This document shows positions 46,728 through 56,117 of a DNA stretch of 64,000 nucleotides, one piece after another. Below the pieces are notes generated by a model, which saw only the letters and a program-made list of their open reading frames with translations, had not been told where the DNA came from and did no database searches. Each line of letters starts with the position of its first letter. The stretch's first letter is position 1. Source of the stretch: Pirellulaceae bacterium (GTDB lineage: Bacteria > Planctomycetota > Planctomycetia > Pirellulales > Pirellulaceae); NCBI GenBank assembly GCA_029243025.1, contig JAQWSU010000026.1:17113-81112 (forward strand), read 5' to 3'. A program made the position numbers and the translations under genes.

Positions 46728-47291
46728 TCACCTGGATTGTTCCTGCTCCCACTTCAGCCGAATCAACTGGAGTTGTCTTTCGACCGTTCTTAATGAGCAG
46801 TCAAGTTTCGCGGCGATTTCGCTGTTAGTGAATCCTTGCATTTTCGCCACAGCCAACGTTTCAAGCCCCTTGTCGGAAAGAAGATCAAGTAGCCGTTTGA
46901 ACTCTTCATCAAAGATTGCAATCAGCTCTGGACCTGTCGGATCACCAATCGCCTCCAAAATCGCCTCTTCATTTTGAACCTTGAGACGGCTTAACTCATA
47001 TCGTCTTAAGTCGATTGCTTTTCTTGCTGTCATCCGCAACAGTAATCGCAGGATACCGTCGCGGTCTTTGAGATCAGGAAATCGACCTCTCTCGGCTGCT
47101 CGACAAAAGCTGTCAAAAGCACTCAAGGCTACATCCTCTTCATCGGCCATTCCTCCGGATACCCCGAGGAGCTTTTGGCGTGCATGCCCAACAAGCCGAT
47201 CGAAATAGCGCTCAAAAACGGCATTCGCGGCAACTGACTCACCTTGTTTCAATTGGTCAATCCAAAGTGCGCTGGGGTTTTCTGAAGCCAT
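46728..47291 (-). CDS. ECF-type sigma factor (planctomycete kinase-linked group)
   Basis: The protein has 187 residues. Region 2 ('VFERYFDRLVGHARQKL', 'DEEDVALSAFDSFCRAAERG', 'LLLRMTARKAIDLRRYE') and region 4 ('LSDKGLETLAVAKMQGFTNS', 'EIAAKLDCSLRTVERQLQLI') are typical of the ECF group PF07638 abundant in Planctomycetes. It lies 200 bp downstream of the kinase gene 47489-52135 on the same strand, so the order here is kinase then sigma, the reverse of the other two pairs in this window. The ribosome binding site is weak. Confidence 0.9.
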   Translation of the reverse strand: MASENPSALWIDQLKQGESVAANAVFERYFDRLVGHARQKLLGVSGGMADEEDVALSAFDSFCRAAERGRFPDLKDRDGILRLLLRMTARKAIDLRRYELSRLKVQNEEAILEAIGDPTGPELIAIFDEEFKRLLDLLSDKGLETLAVAKMQGFTNSEIAAKLDCSLRTVERQLQLIRLKWEQEQSR

Positions 47292-47488
47292 TCACGGGTC
47301 CCACATTTCATTGCAGCAGGCAAACAAAAATCAATCTTCATTCACATTTTAATTCATTGTCACTTAATTCATTGCCACAGTCTAATGAAACGCAGGCAGC
47401 ATTTAAACGTCGAAGCGCAACGTCTTCAATGGGCTGTGTCCAGACTCAGTAGACAGACAATCCTCACCGATCCGTCAGCGTTTAAGTC

Positions 47489-50400
47489 TTATTCGTCTGG
47501 GCCATCGACTTGTTCTTCGAGATCGGTGGAGAAAACCTCGCCTGCCTCGACCTTGAGACGTTCAAGCGTATCGAGTTGTCCTGGGGCAAGTTCGGGATGG
47601 TTCGCCCACCACTGAATCGCCTGGTTGTAGCATTCCTTCCCTTTTTCCAGTTGCCCACTGGCGTGATAACTCATCGCGAGGAAAAACAGATTGGACGCCG
47701 TCGGTTGCTGAGGCGCAAGCTCTGCTGCTTTCAGCAGCTGCTCAATCGCCTTGTCATACTTTTCCAATCGATAGTGGGCTGCCCCCAAGGTCGTATGAAC
47801 CCGATAGGGATTTTCCGGCGCGAGGGCTGCTTTTTCAACAAGCCGCATCGCTTGCTCGGGATCGCGAAATTCCGCGGGTCCTGTGAGATAAATCCAAGCG
47901 AGTCCATCGCTGGCGTTGGAATCATCAGCGGCAATCTTGAGTGCTTGATGACCATCGGCAATGGCCTCACGATATTGCTTCGTGAGCCAATGAAGAATCC
48001 CCCTCCAAAAGTAATTCTCTGCCTTCGGTTCCAATTCAATCAATTGATTCGAATCTTGTAGAGCTTCGGCGAACATCGCAAGCCGCGAGTAATAAACGGA
48101 ACGTGCATAGTAAGCCTCACGATGACCAGGATCGTCTGCGATCTTTCGACTGAAATAGGCCACATAGTCTAGATTCGCCTCGCGCATCCGATTGATCTTT
48201 TGGTGGGCTCGCGCTCGGTAAAGATAAGCTTCTGCGTAATCGGGATAAAGTTCGACAGCCCGTTTACATTTTGCCAATTCGAATTCATTCTGAGAAACTT
48301 GCGCTGTCTGCAGCTTCGTTTCGCCTAGGTCGAACTCGACCTGAAGCCGTTTGTTGGGATCCATTCGAAGGTCGTCGTCCCCGAGTCGCGGTTCCCAATC
48401 GAGTCCCACTTCGCCCAAAACATTCCGAATTTTTCGCAAATCCCAATGAAGAACCACACCGTTCTGGGTACAAGCAACCAATTGGCTTCCGTCTCTATTT
48501 AAGCTCACACACCTCAAGATATCGGAATGGGGCGATGCCAAGGTTGCCAGTTCACGTCGAGTAGCGGTATCGATCAACTTCACGCTCCAACTGCTTTGAG
48601 CAATTGCCAAGATCTTTCCGTCACCTGAGAATGTCAAAGGTGGCTGATGCCCTCCGCCCGAATCACGTGGTATCCGATCGACCAAGTTCCAATCGATCGT
48701 CTCGTAAAAAGCAAATTCATCCGCTCTACCGATCGCCAACAAATCACTTTCGGGAGCGAAGGCAGTGATTGCATTGATACCGGAGATTTGATTGATCTGT
48801 TTTCCATTCTGAGCATTCCAAATTTTCGTTTTCTGTCCCTGCCAAGCATTTGTCGTCGTCCACTTACCATCGCGGCTGGTGGATCCCGGACCGTAGCCCA
48901 AAAAACGCACGCCGGATGGCTGTGCTTTCAGATCAAGCATAAGCGTCCGATTGGGCGCGGGCTCACAGGTTACGGTGAGAAACCGCCCGTCAGAAGTCAA
49001 TGCACAACGTCTTGGAATTCCGTCGAGAGGAACAATCAGATCTTCTGGTGGCCCAATTTCTAATCGACGGGGCGTCGCATCCTCATGGATTTTGATCGGC
49101 CAACGGTAAAGCCCCTTTGCCGAACAAGTCACCAAGAATTTACCGAATGGGTCAAAACATCCCGAACCAATTCCTGCGCCCAGCGGAAGCGTTCCCAATG
49201 ACTTTCCAGCGATCAAATCCCAAAGCTGAATACCATCAACCCCCGAACAGATCATCAATCGTCCATCATCGCTGATATCAACGTCGTGACACTGTTGAAT
49301 CCGAGTCAATAGCTGGAAACCTTGCGGATTGATGACTTCCCATCGCCCAACCGTCGAACGGCTTAGCCCCAAGGCGAGATAACGATCGTCGTTGCTGAAA
49401 TCCTGACAATAACCGCTCGTTCGTAGCAACTCGCTTCCCGTTGCAACGTCCCAGATTCTGGAAGTACCATCCCAACTCGTGGAAGCAAGTAGGTTTCCTT
49501 TCTGGTTAAAGGCAGCATGCAGCGCGACTGCCTCATGGCCTCTACAAATAATCTCCGGATCCTTACTTTCCTCGTTCCACACGTACAGATTATTACCACT
49601 ACAGGCTGCGAGCCGCCGACCATCGGCACTCCAAGAAACATGGTTCAATGAGTTGTCCGTCGTACGAGTTTGTGTCTGATCGTCCCAAGCAATCAGATTA
49701 ATTTCGTTACCTTGACAGACAGCCAATCGATCGCCCCGAGGCGAAAACCGAATCACATTTGCCATCGGTGAACCGACTTGAATCCGATTCACCTCTTTGC
49801 CGGAGCGCAGGTCGTAGCGCACAATCTCGCCAGTTTGATGGTAGGTGGCAAAGAATTGGTTGTCCGAACTGAAATCGAACGCATAGCTATACCAGGGCAA
49901 ACCGGTGGTCACTTCTTTCACGAGGGTGGACCCATTCAGATCCCAAACTTGAGTCGGGATCTTAAAATTGCTGCTTCCGCTGGTGGCCAGATATCTGGCA
50001 TTGGGACTAAACCGTAGAGCAAGCCGATAACCTGAATTAATCTCCGCTGGCCTACCGATGGTTGCGTGTGGGATTAAATGAGTTTCTTCGTTATCGAATA
50101 CACGCCGCACCGAAATATTGCCTTCACGATCGAAGCGAGCGTAATGCTCGACTTCGTCATCAAAGTCGATGACCGTGCTATCCTGCCCAGGCGGATAACA
50201 GTCCCATTCTTGATCCAATTTCAAATCGACCAAAGTCATCGAAGCAATCATTTCGTTTCGAAGTTCCACCACAGCCTCGGGCTGCAAGGCAGTCACAGGC
50301 ACAAGCTGAGCCGCCTCGCGAAGTGCTTCGAGACCTTGGATTCGCTGTCCCATTTGGCCGCTCAAACGAAGTGCCCTTGCTTGATTGACTAACGATTCCC

Positions 50401-52135
50401 AAAGTTGCTTTGTCTTCGCCAACCGTGCTTGCCTTTCATCATCGGCTAACTGACTTTTCTGCGTTGCAAGTTGTTCAGCGTTGACCACTGCGTTCTGCAG
50501 TTCGACACGCAGGTCGCGTTCCACCGCCGCAACATGACTTTCTCGTCTGGCAATCCATACCCCTCCCACTGCAAGTACCATGAGCATCACCAGAGCAGTC
50601 GTTACCGTAGTTGAAACGAGAGCCACATGCCGTCGCGCCCATTTACGACCTCGTTGCAGCAGCGTGGGCGGCTTTGCCAGGATCGGCTTATCTTCCAAAA
50701 AACGTCGCAGGTCATCGGCCAAATCTTGTGAATTCAGGTATCTTTCGGCCGGATTCTTTGCCATCGCCTTCGACACGATCGTGCAAAGTTCGGCGGGAAT
50801 GGCTTTATTCAGACGATGAGGTGGAATCGGCTCGTCAAAAGCGATCTGCCTGAGCAACTCCTCTCGGTCCTTGCCTCGGATTGCGGGATGCAAGGTGAGC
50901 AACTCATACAATGTCACCCCCAACGAATAGATGTCAGTTCGATGGTCAACCATAATCCTTTTCGCCATCGCCTGCTCAGGACTCATATAACGAAAGGTAC
51001 CCAGCAAATCACCCGATACGGTCAAACCACCATCGGTCCCCACTCGTGCCAAGCCAAAGTCCGTCACCCAAACCTTGCCACGTGGATCCAACAAAAGATT
51101 TGATGGTTTTACGTCCCGATGGATGACGCCCATTCCGTGCGCGTGTTCCAACGCTTCTGCCGCTTCAATACCAAGGTTGGCAATCGTCCGAAAGTAATGG
51201 CGACTCTTGATAGATCCTTCGCTAGAAATCGATGCAAGCGGCGTCACATTGGTAGCGGAGTTTGCATCCGAGGTTGCCAATCGTGGATCGCTTCGTAGCC
51301 GGCCAGGAGTTTCCGGTGCCGAAACGGTCTTGTCGGGCTGGTCACTCAATTCATTGGCAGGTACAAATCGTCCCGCAGCAAGTTCGCTCGCAAGCTCCAC
51401 CGCTGACCTGGGCATCACCGAACTGGATATCGACTGCGTAGAATCTTTATCAACGGGTTTGGTCCTGACGCCTTCGGTATGCTGGAGTTGTTCCACCATC
51501 TCGGCCAAACTGAATCCGTCGATAAACTGCATGGCATAATAATGAACCCCCCGCTCGTTACCAACGGAATATACGGGAACAATGTTTTGGTGATGCAGCA
51601 AGGCGGCAGCTTGAGATTCTGTCCGAAATCGTTGCAGCTGTCGTTGATCCAAAACAGCGGCGAACGGCAACACTTTCAGAGCAACTCGACGACCCAATGA
51701 AATCTGCTCAGCCTCATAAACCACGCCCATACCACCGCGACCGATCTCGCGGATTATTCGATAATCACCCAATGTTTTCGTGAGCTGTCCTGTCTCCGGA
51801 TCGGCTGGCAGAATACCACTTTCTGCCGCATCAGATCTCGAGGGCACCTGATCGTTGATCGCCGCATCAACAACATCGATCTCGTGGGAAAATCTCGCAT
51901 GATATTCTTCCCGCTCAATCCGCTCACCTTTCCGAGTTTTGTAATCAAACTCAAGAATGAGTAACTCAGTCAGCAACCGCGAGCGTTGGGGCCCCGCCGT
52001 CGGCGCAAGATATTCTTCAATGCGAGGCGACTTTCCCTGCTTGCAAGCCGACTCGAACTCAAGACAGATGGCATTGATCTGTTCAAGGTCGGAGAGCGAA
52101 ATCTTCGTACTCGGCGAATCTGATTTCTGGCTCAT
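47489..52135 (-). CDS. Membrane Ser/Thr kinase with WD40 propellers and C-terminal TPR
   Basis: The protein has 1548 residues, with AGAGGATCGG upstream of the ATG. The N-terminal leader has a helical segment (CLEFESACKQGKSPRIEEYL). The kinase domain spans about 125-481, with the loop GRGGMGVVY, Lys154, HRDVKPSN at 339-346 and DFG at 359-361. An unusual low-complexity insertion of about 95 residues (about 217-312) lies between the hinge and the catalytic helix. The membrane helix is at about 506-528. WD40-like blades fill about 640-1290 ('LHAAFNQKGNLLASTSWDGT', 'DILRCVSLNRDGSQLVACTQ'). The end has TPR repeats ('AYLYRARAHQKINRMREAN', 'YRVHTTLGAAHYRLEKYDK'). Likely a sensor kinase linked to the ECF gene downstream. 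Confidence 0.93.
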   Translation of the reverse strand: MSQKSDSPSTKISLSDLEQINAICLEFESACKQGKSPRIEEYLAPTAGPQRSRLLTELLILEFDYKTRKGERIEREEYHARFSHEIDVVDAAINDQVPSRSDAAESGILPADPETGQLTKTLGDYRIIREIGRGGMGVVYEAEQISLGRRVALKVLPFAAVLDQRQLQRFRTESQAAALLHHQNIVPVYSVGNERGVHYYAMQFIDGFSLAEMVEQLQHTEGVRTKPVDKDSTQSISSSVMPRSAVELASELAAGRFVPANELSDQPDKTVSAPETPGRLRSDPRLATSDANSATNVTPLASISSEGSIKSRHYFRTIANLGIEAAEALEHAHGMGVIHRDVKPSNLLLDPRGKVWVTDFGLARVGTDGGLTVSGDLLGTFRYMSPEQAMAKRIMVDHRTDIYSLGVTLYELLTLHPAIRGKDREELLRQIAFDEPIPPHRLNKAIPAELCTIVSKAMAKNPAERYLNSQDLADDLRRFLEDKPILAKPPTLLQRGRKWARRHVALVSTTVTTALVMLMVLAVGGVWIARRESHVAAVERDLRVELQNAVVNAEQLATQKSQLADDERQARLAKTKQLWESLVNQARALRLSGQMGQRIQGLEALREAAQLVPVTALQPEAVVELRNEMIASMTLVDLKLDQEWDCYPPGQDSTVIDFDDEVEHYARFDREGNISVRRVFDNEETHLIPHATIGRPAEINSGYRLALRFSPNARYLATSGSSNFKIPTQVWDLNGSTLVKEVTTGLPWYSYAFDFSSDNQFFATYHQTGEIVRYDLRSGKEVNRIQVGSPMANVIRFSPRGDRLAVCQGNEINLIAWDDQTQTRTTDNSLNHVSWSADGRRLAACSGNNLYVWNEESKDPEIICRGHEAVALHAAFNQKGNLLASTSWDGTSRIWDVATGSELLRTSGYCQDFSNDDRYLALGLSRSTVGRWEVINPQGFQLLTRIQQCHDVDISDDGRLMICSGVDGIQLWDLIAGKSLGTLPLGAGIGSGCFDPFGKFLVTCSAKGLYRWPIKIHEDATPRRLEIGPPEDLIVPLDGIPRRCALTSDGRFLTVTCEPAPNRTLMLDLKAQPSGVRFLGYGPGSTSRDGKWTTTNAWQGQKTKIWNAQNGKQINQISGINAITAFAPESDLLAIGRADEFAFYETIDWNLVDRIPRDSGGGHQPPLTFSGDGKILAIAQSSWSVKLIDTATRRELATLASPHSDILRCVSLNRDGSQLVACTQNGVVLHWDLRKIRNVLGEVGLDWEPRLGDDDLRMDPNKRLQVEFDLGETKLQTAQVSQNEFELAKCKRAVELYPDYAEAYLYRARAHQKINRMREANLDYVAYFSRKIADDPGHREAYYARSVYYSRLAMFAEALQDSNQLIELEPKAENYFWRGILHWLTKQYREAIADGHQALKIAADDSNASDGLAWIYLTGPAEFRDPEQAMRLVEKAALAPENPYRVHTTLGAAHYRLEKYDKAIEQLLKAAELAPQQPTASNLFFLAMSYHASGQLEKGKECYNQAIQWWANHPELAPGQLDTLERLKVEAGEVFSTDLEEQVDGPDE

Positions 52136-52570
52136 AACCGATCCTCTTGCTTGCTGTCAAAATCTTATTCACTCGACCTAGCCAGCACGCCTTGCAAAAA
52201 AACGCAATTGAATGATTCGTGGAAGGTTGCCCACCCACCATCGATTTCCACTGCCTTACGATTCGATTCAAAGCCACAGTCAATCCATTCAACTCAGTTT
52301 CAAATCAATCGATCGCGAACGCATTGCATGCTCAAAATAGCGTGAAGCATGGGTTTCAGTCTACTGGAGCCTATTGATGGATCAAGACCGTTCGTCAACT
52401 CTTCGCCCGTCAAAAAAAACGGATTTCAAGAAATCCGAGATTTGTGTTTTTTTTTGGCGGGGTTTGTCCGGCCGTTTCGGTAGGGCTCTCGGAAGGCGAA
52501 TTTATGCAGGTCGGAAACAACTGCCGCCAATCCACTCATCGCCCCCCCCATTTGCAAAGGTCAGATCAAG
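52136..52570. other. Divergent promoter region
   Basis: About 435 bases between the leftward kinase start and the rightward metzincin gene, without a supported gene. It contains the inverted repeat at 52420-52437 and an adjoining run of nine T. Promoters for both genes are expected here. Confidence 0.5.
52420..52437. promoter_or_regulatory. 18-bp inverted repeat in the divergent intergenic region
   Basis: CGGATTTC-AA-GAAATCCG is perfect over eight pairs, about 135 bp before the protease start and 285 bp before the kinase start. A T-rich run follows after 13 bases. It could be an operator or a weak rightward terminator-like hairpin. Confidence 0.4.
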
Positions 52571-54541
52571 ATGGCTTATTCGCCCAATCGTTCGTCGCTC
52601 CCTAGGCTATCGAAACGTTGCCACCAAAGTGACGCAAAATCGAGACCCAGAGGGTTTCATCCTCAATTTGAACATCTGGAAAACCGCCGCTTGCTAACCG
52701 GTTGCCCGCCCCAGGCAGCCGGTGCTGCGCTTGTCGTGCCAGAAATGCACAGTAATCCCGGGGCAACAACCGCCATCTATCTCGATTTCGATGGTCATTG
52801 TGAAGCAAATTTCAAAGACGGCCAGGATGCGATCACGCCAGCATTTGAATCCACCGGACGACCTGGGGGAATCCAAGAACAAATCATCGATATCTGGGAA
52901 CACGTTGCGGAAGACTTTGCTCCTTTCGACGTCGACGTTACCACCGAGGAGCCTGACGGACGATTCTTACGGGTTGCGATCGGGGGTCGGTCCACGGATT
53001 GGTTTGACGCTCCCCAAACCAATAGCGGTATCAGTGGAGTCGCTTTCGGTCACGCATTTACGCCCGGAAACCGAAATGTGGTTTATGTCTTCGAACGGCA
53101 CTCAGGTGAAACAAAGCACGTTGCCGACACCGCAAGCCACGAAGCGGGGCACGCCTTCAAGCTAGATCATCAGACCATTTCAGCACCACGGCCTTCTCCG
53201 ACGATTACGAAGGCGGCACTCATGGGGCACAGCCACTCAGCCGATCGAGGAATCTGGTGGAGCGGGCTAACTGAGCACGGACAACGTCAGGCTGACGTCT
53301 CTATCCTCAATCGCGAACTCGGCCCCCGCACAGACGATCACGGCGACAATCTTCGTTCGGCAACCAGACTTCAGCAAACGCCTTCCTTCCAACCGTTTGC
53401 TGGAACCGATCGCAACCGATTGTTCGGCCGCGGCATCATTGAATCTCATGACGACCAAGATTGGTTCGCCTTTACCGTCCAAGACGCAGGACAAATCGTC
53501 ATTGAGATCAGCGCTGGTGAAGGAATCGATGTCGATCAAGCCGCAGTCAGTGATCAGGGCAATGCAAATCTGGATTTGGAATTCACCGTTCGAACCGTAG
53601 CGGGTGACGCAGTGGCCCATCTGACCACCGATCGTCTGGGGGAATCCTATCGTATTGATGCAGTCCCACTCGCCTTGCCTAACACCATGCCAACGCTCGA
53701 AGTAGGAAATACCTATTTCTTGGAAGTAGTCAGCCATGGCAGCTACGGAGATCTGGGCAACTATACCGTGACAGTCGATGGCCCCGTCGGCTTTGGCCCC
53801 AAAATCATAAATGCCGATCTTGCGCCATCGAATCTCGGCTGGAACAGTCAACCGGTGCAACGCGTCGTTGATCAGATGTGGATCACATTCGACCAGCCGG
53901 TTAATCCACAGACAATCGACTCTACGGACATCCAACTGTTTGATCCACGAGGTAATCAAATCCGCATTAACTCCGTCAGTCCACTCAATTCAACCGATCC
54001 TCGAACCTTTGAAATTAACTTTCCAACTCAAAGTTTATCGGGAGACTACCAGGTCACCATCGGCCCGGAGATTCAGGGGCAAAACGGTGTTCGATTAATG
54101 GATCAGGACGGCGATGGCAACGGAGGAGAGCCACTGGAGGATCGATTTGTGTTCGGCTTTTCAATTCGAGGAGGATTCCATGACCTGCGAGATCTGGACA
54201 CCAAGCTCGACAAATTAGAAGTCTTTGGCGGGCTCGCCAAGGAAGCTTACACCTTGCCCGATTGGAAACAGCTCAGCAAGGATCCGAACGTTGACCGAGA
54301 CGAATTCTTTTCACAAACACAGGACATGGATGAACTGTTTGATGAACGGCTTTCGAACAAACGTATTGCATCCTCGTTCTTTCATCCTGAACAACCGACG
54401 GCAAAACAACCATTCGATGAAGTAAAAAACCGCGTCGTTGACTCGAAAGCGTCTTTTGCCCCACTGAACTTTGCTCCAATCCAAAAAAATTCCGTGAAAA
54501 CTTCTGATTTATTGGCGGGTTCATCTCGCGACTTCCGGTAA
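52571..54541 (+). CDS. LEPR-XLL metzincin-like metalloprotease
   Basis: The protein has 656 residues. The LEPR-XLL signal is 'FEHLENRRLLTG'. The next region has 'AIYLDFDGHCEANFKDG', 'DFAPFDVDVTTEEP' and 'ISGVAFGHAF', followed by the zinc motif HEAGHAFKLDH (His190, Glu191, His194, His200). This has HExxHxxxxxH spacing but Lys in place of the metzincin Gly. The core resembles matrixin/pregnancy-associated-like proteases found with LEPR-XLL in Planctomycetes. A pre-peptidase C-terminal-type domain (about 275-415; 'DDQDWFAFTVQDAGQIVIEI') and an Ig-like domain (about 425-535) follow, and then a charged tail. Secreted or surface protease, presumably acting on extracellular protein. The next LEPR-XLL gene follows 82 bp later. 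Confidence 0.85.
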   Translation: MAYSPNRSSLPRLSKRCHQSDAKSRPRGFHPQFEHLENRRLLTGCPPQAAGAALVVPEMHSNPGATTAIYLDFDGHCEANFKDGQDAITPAFESTGRPGGIQEQIIDIWEHVAEDFAPFDVDVTTEEPDGRFLRVAIGGRSTDWFDAPQTNSGISGVAFGHAFTPGNRNVVYVFERHSGETKHVADTASHEAGHAFKLDHQTISAPRPSPTITKAALMGHSHSADRGIWWSGLTEHGQRQADVSILNRELGPRTDDHGDNLRSATRLQQTPSFQPFAGTDRNRLFGRGIIESHDDQDWFAFTVQDAGQIVIEISAGEGIDVDQAAVSDQGNANLDLEFTVRTVAGDAVAHLTTDRLGESYRIDAVPLALPNTMPTLEVGNTYFLEVVSHGSYGDLGNYTVTVDGPVGFGPKIINADLAPSNLGWNSQPVQRVVDQMWITFDQPVNPQTIDSTDIQLFDPRGNQIRINSVSPLNSTDPRTFEINFPTQSLSGDYQVTIGPEIQGQNGVRLMDQDGDGNGGEPLEDRFVFGFSIRGGFHDLRDLDTKLDKLEVFGGLAKEAYTLPDWKQLSKDPNVDRDEFFSQTQDMDELFDERLSNKRIASSFFHPEQPTAKQPFDEVKNRVVDSKASFAPLNFAPIQKNSVKTSDLLAGSSRDFR

Positions 54542-54623
54542 CCCCTTTAGAAGCCCCCCCTGATTGAATCCGTGTGACGGATTCAATTTCGATCGCCAGC
54601 CTTAACCTTTGAAGGGTCCAATC

Positions 54624-55847
54624 ATGAACTTCAAGTCGACAAAACGAAAGAAAGATCACAAGCGAAAAATCTCCGCGATCAGCAACCGACAAACGCAACT
54701 TGAGTCGTTAGAAAAACGCGAACTATTGGCCGGTGATTTAGTCAGCGGAAACCTGGTCGAAGTGGAAAACTCAGCAAAAGCGGAAATCCAGGCCGCCTAT
54801 GCAACAGCTGCACCCGGTGCAACCTTTCAGCACGAAACATCGAAAAATAGTCGGCCCGAGGGAACGAGTGATCCACGACTAAATTTGGCGGCTGAATCTG
54901 TCGATTCTCTGCTGTCTGCCATCGAATCAGATGGAGCAACTATCGATCTCGGCGGAGTCCTTGGGAGCCTTGGGAATCAAGGCGATGATGGAACTCGCGT
55001 GGCTCCATCTTCGACGAATGATACGGCGTCATTTTTGGATAACCTCTCGGGCCAAACTGATGATGGAACGACGACCGGTGAATCCGATCCAACCTCGCTC
55101 TTAATCGGTGCACATTTGGGGCACGCGGGAGTCAATCTTGGCGATTCGGGTCTGCCAGATATCGGTGGCGGTACAAACGTTGAACCCACCGTAGCAGAAC
55201 TCACCGGTACATCCGATAACTCGCTATTGTCCGAATACAAAGGTGCGTTGTCGACCTTACCGGATGATTCACCTGCCCTGCCCGAATTCAAACATCAAGA
55301 CGGTAATGTGCAACAAGGCATGGGACTTGTCGGACCGGAAAAGGCAAAAGCCCAATTGCGAGAGGTGATGAACCCAACAAAGACACCAACCACGACACCA
55401 GAAGCTACTGAACCAAAAGCTACTGAACCCAAAGATCCGGGTCCACAAGATCCGGGTCCAGAAGAGGAACCCTGGTACACAAGGTGGTGGAAAGCAGTTT
55501 TCGGTGACAACCCTGACCCATCCGGAGAGGGTGATCGCGCGGCAATGTTCTCAATCGAAGATATCGCGGCTTTTGAACAACGGATGCAAGAACGTTCGCC
55601 TTCGGATCCCCCCGAACCCGACATGGGAAGCGATCTGGATGTGGCAAGATTTGAGCGTGCCGTCGAACTTAATCGCTGGAACACGATCAATCCGGTTCCT
55701 GACGGGGATGATGCGGGTGGCGCTGGCGAGCAAGGCGACGCAGCCCCCGTCGTACCCACCAATCCACTGACGGATCCGCCAGAACCCGAAACTGGTAGTG
55801 GCCGCGACCCGCTTCCGCCGCGACCTGAGCCGTTACCGATCTTTTGA
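54624..55847 (+). CDS. LEPR-XLL protein of unknown function, Pro/acid-rich
   Basis: The protein has 407 residues from the ATG at 54624 (GAAGGG upstream); the TTG 15 nt earlier is less likely. A very basic start (MNFKSTKRKKDHKRK) and a LEPR-XLL signal (LESLEKRELLAG) are the only recognised parts. The rest is low complexity: Gly/Asp/Thr-rich to about 230, a TEPK/DPGP repeat stretch at about 260-290, one short amphipathic block ('PWYTRWWKAVFGDN') and a Pro/Glu-rich tail. No cysteines or domains are visible. It lies in the same direction as the metzincin gene, so it could be a substrate, an inhibitor or a cell-wall spacer partner; this is speculation. Confidence 0.75.
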   Translation: MNFKSTKRKKDHKRKISAISNRQTQLESLEKRELLAGDLVSGNLVEVENSAKAEIQAAYATAAPGATFQHETSKNSRPEGTSDPRLNLAAESVDSLLSAIESDGATIDLGGVLGSLGNQGDDGTRVAPSSTNDTASFLDNLSGQTDDGTTTGESDPTSLLIGAHLGHAGVNLGDSGLPDIGGGTNVEPTVAELTGTSDNSLLSEYKGALSTLPDDSPALPEFKHQDGNVQQGMGLVGPEKAKAQLREVMNPTKTPTTTPEATEPKATEPKDPGPQDPGPEEEPWYTRWWKAVFGDNPDPSGEGDRAAMFSIEDIAAFEQRMQERSPSDPPEPDMGSDLDVARFERAVELNRWNTINPVPDGDDAGGAGEQGDAAPVVPTNPLTDPPEPETGSGRDPLPPRPEPLPIF

Positions 55848-55878
55848 GGTTGGTCTCTCACACAAAACGCTATCGATC

Positions 55879-55934
55879 GCCTTTCGGAATCGTCCTCGTT
55901 CGACCAACGAGCTTCGATTCCGAAAGGCTTTTTT
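55879..55934 (+). terminator. Strong rho-independent terminator
   Basis: GCCTTTCGGAATCG-CCTCGTT pairs with AACGAG-CGATTCCGAAAGGC across a 5-nt loop with small internal mismatches, followed by six T. It lies 32 nt past the stop of the LEPR-XLL gene at 55847. Confidence 0.92.
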
Positions 55935-55950
55935 CAGTTGGAAAACATCG

Positions 55951-55970
55951 CGCATGGTAAATACCATGCG
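55951..55970. repeat. Small palindrome CGCATGGTA-AA... TACCATGCG
   Basis: A nine-pair inverted repeat with a two-base centre lies 17 bp after the terminator, in the gap before the sulfotransferase. It may be an operator for that gene. Confidence 0.4.
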
Positions 55971-56007
55971 ATTGACAATGATAGCTACCAAGATGCTGGC
56001 AGCGGAC

Positions 56008-56031
56008 AAAAAGGTGGCTGACACCTTTTTT
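56008..56031. repeat. Inverted repeat AAAAAGGTG-GCTGA-CACCTTTTTT
   Basis: A perfect nine-pair stem with A/T flanks resembles the short GGTG...CACC intergenic repeats that many bacterial genomes carry in multiple copies. As a rightward transcript it would also act as a terminator (T6 tail). One copy is seen here. Confidence 0.55.
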
Positions 56032-56117
56032 CAATCCTTGAGGTAGGATCCGGGACATGAATCTGATAACCTCCCGCCCACTCGGTTGCTGCTAGTCGAA
56101 CGACAAGAGGACCATCG

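Noticed and set aside
53267..53959. 230-codon leftward frame
   Set aside because: It lies antisense within the metzincin gene, whose frame carries clear domains.
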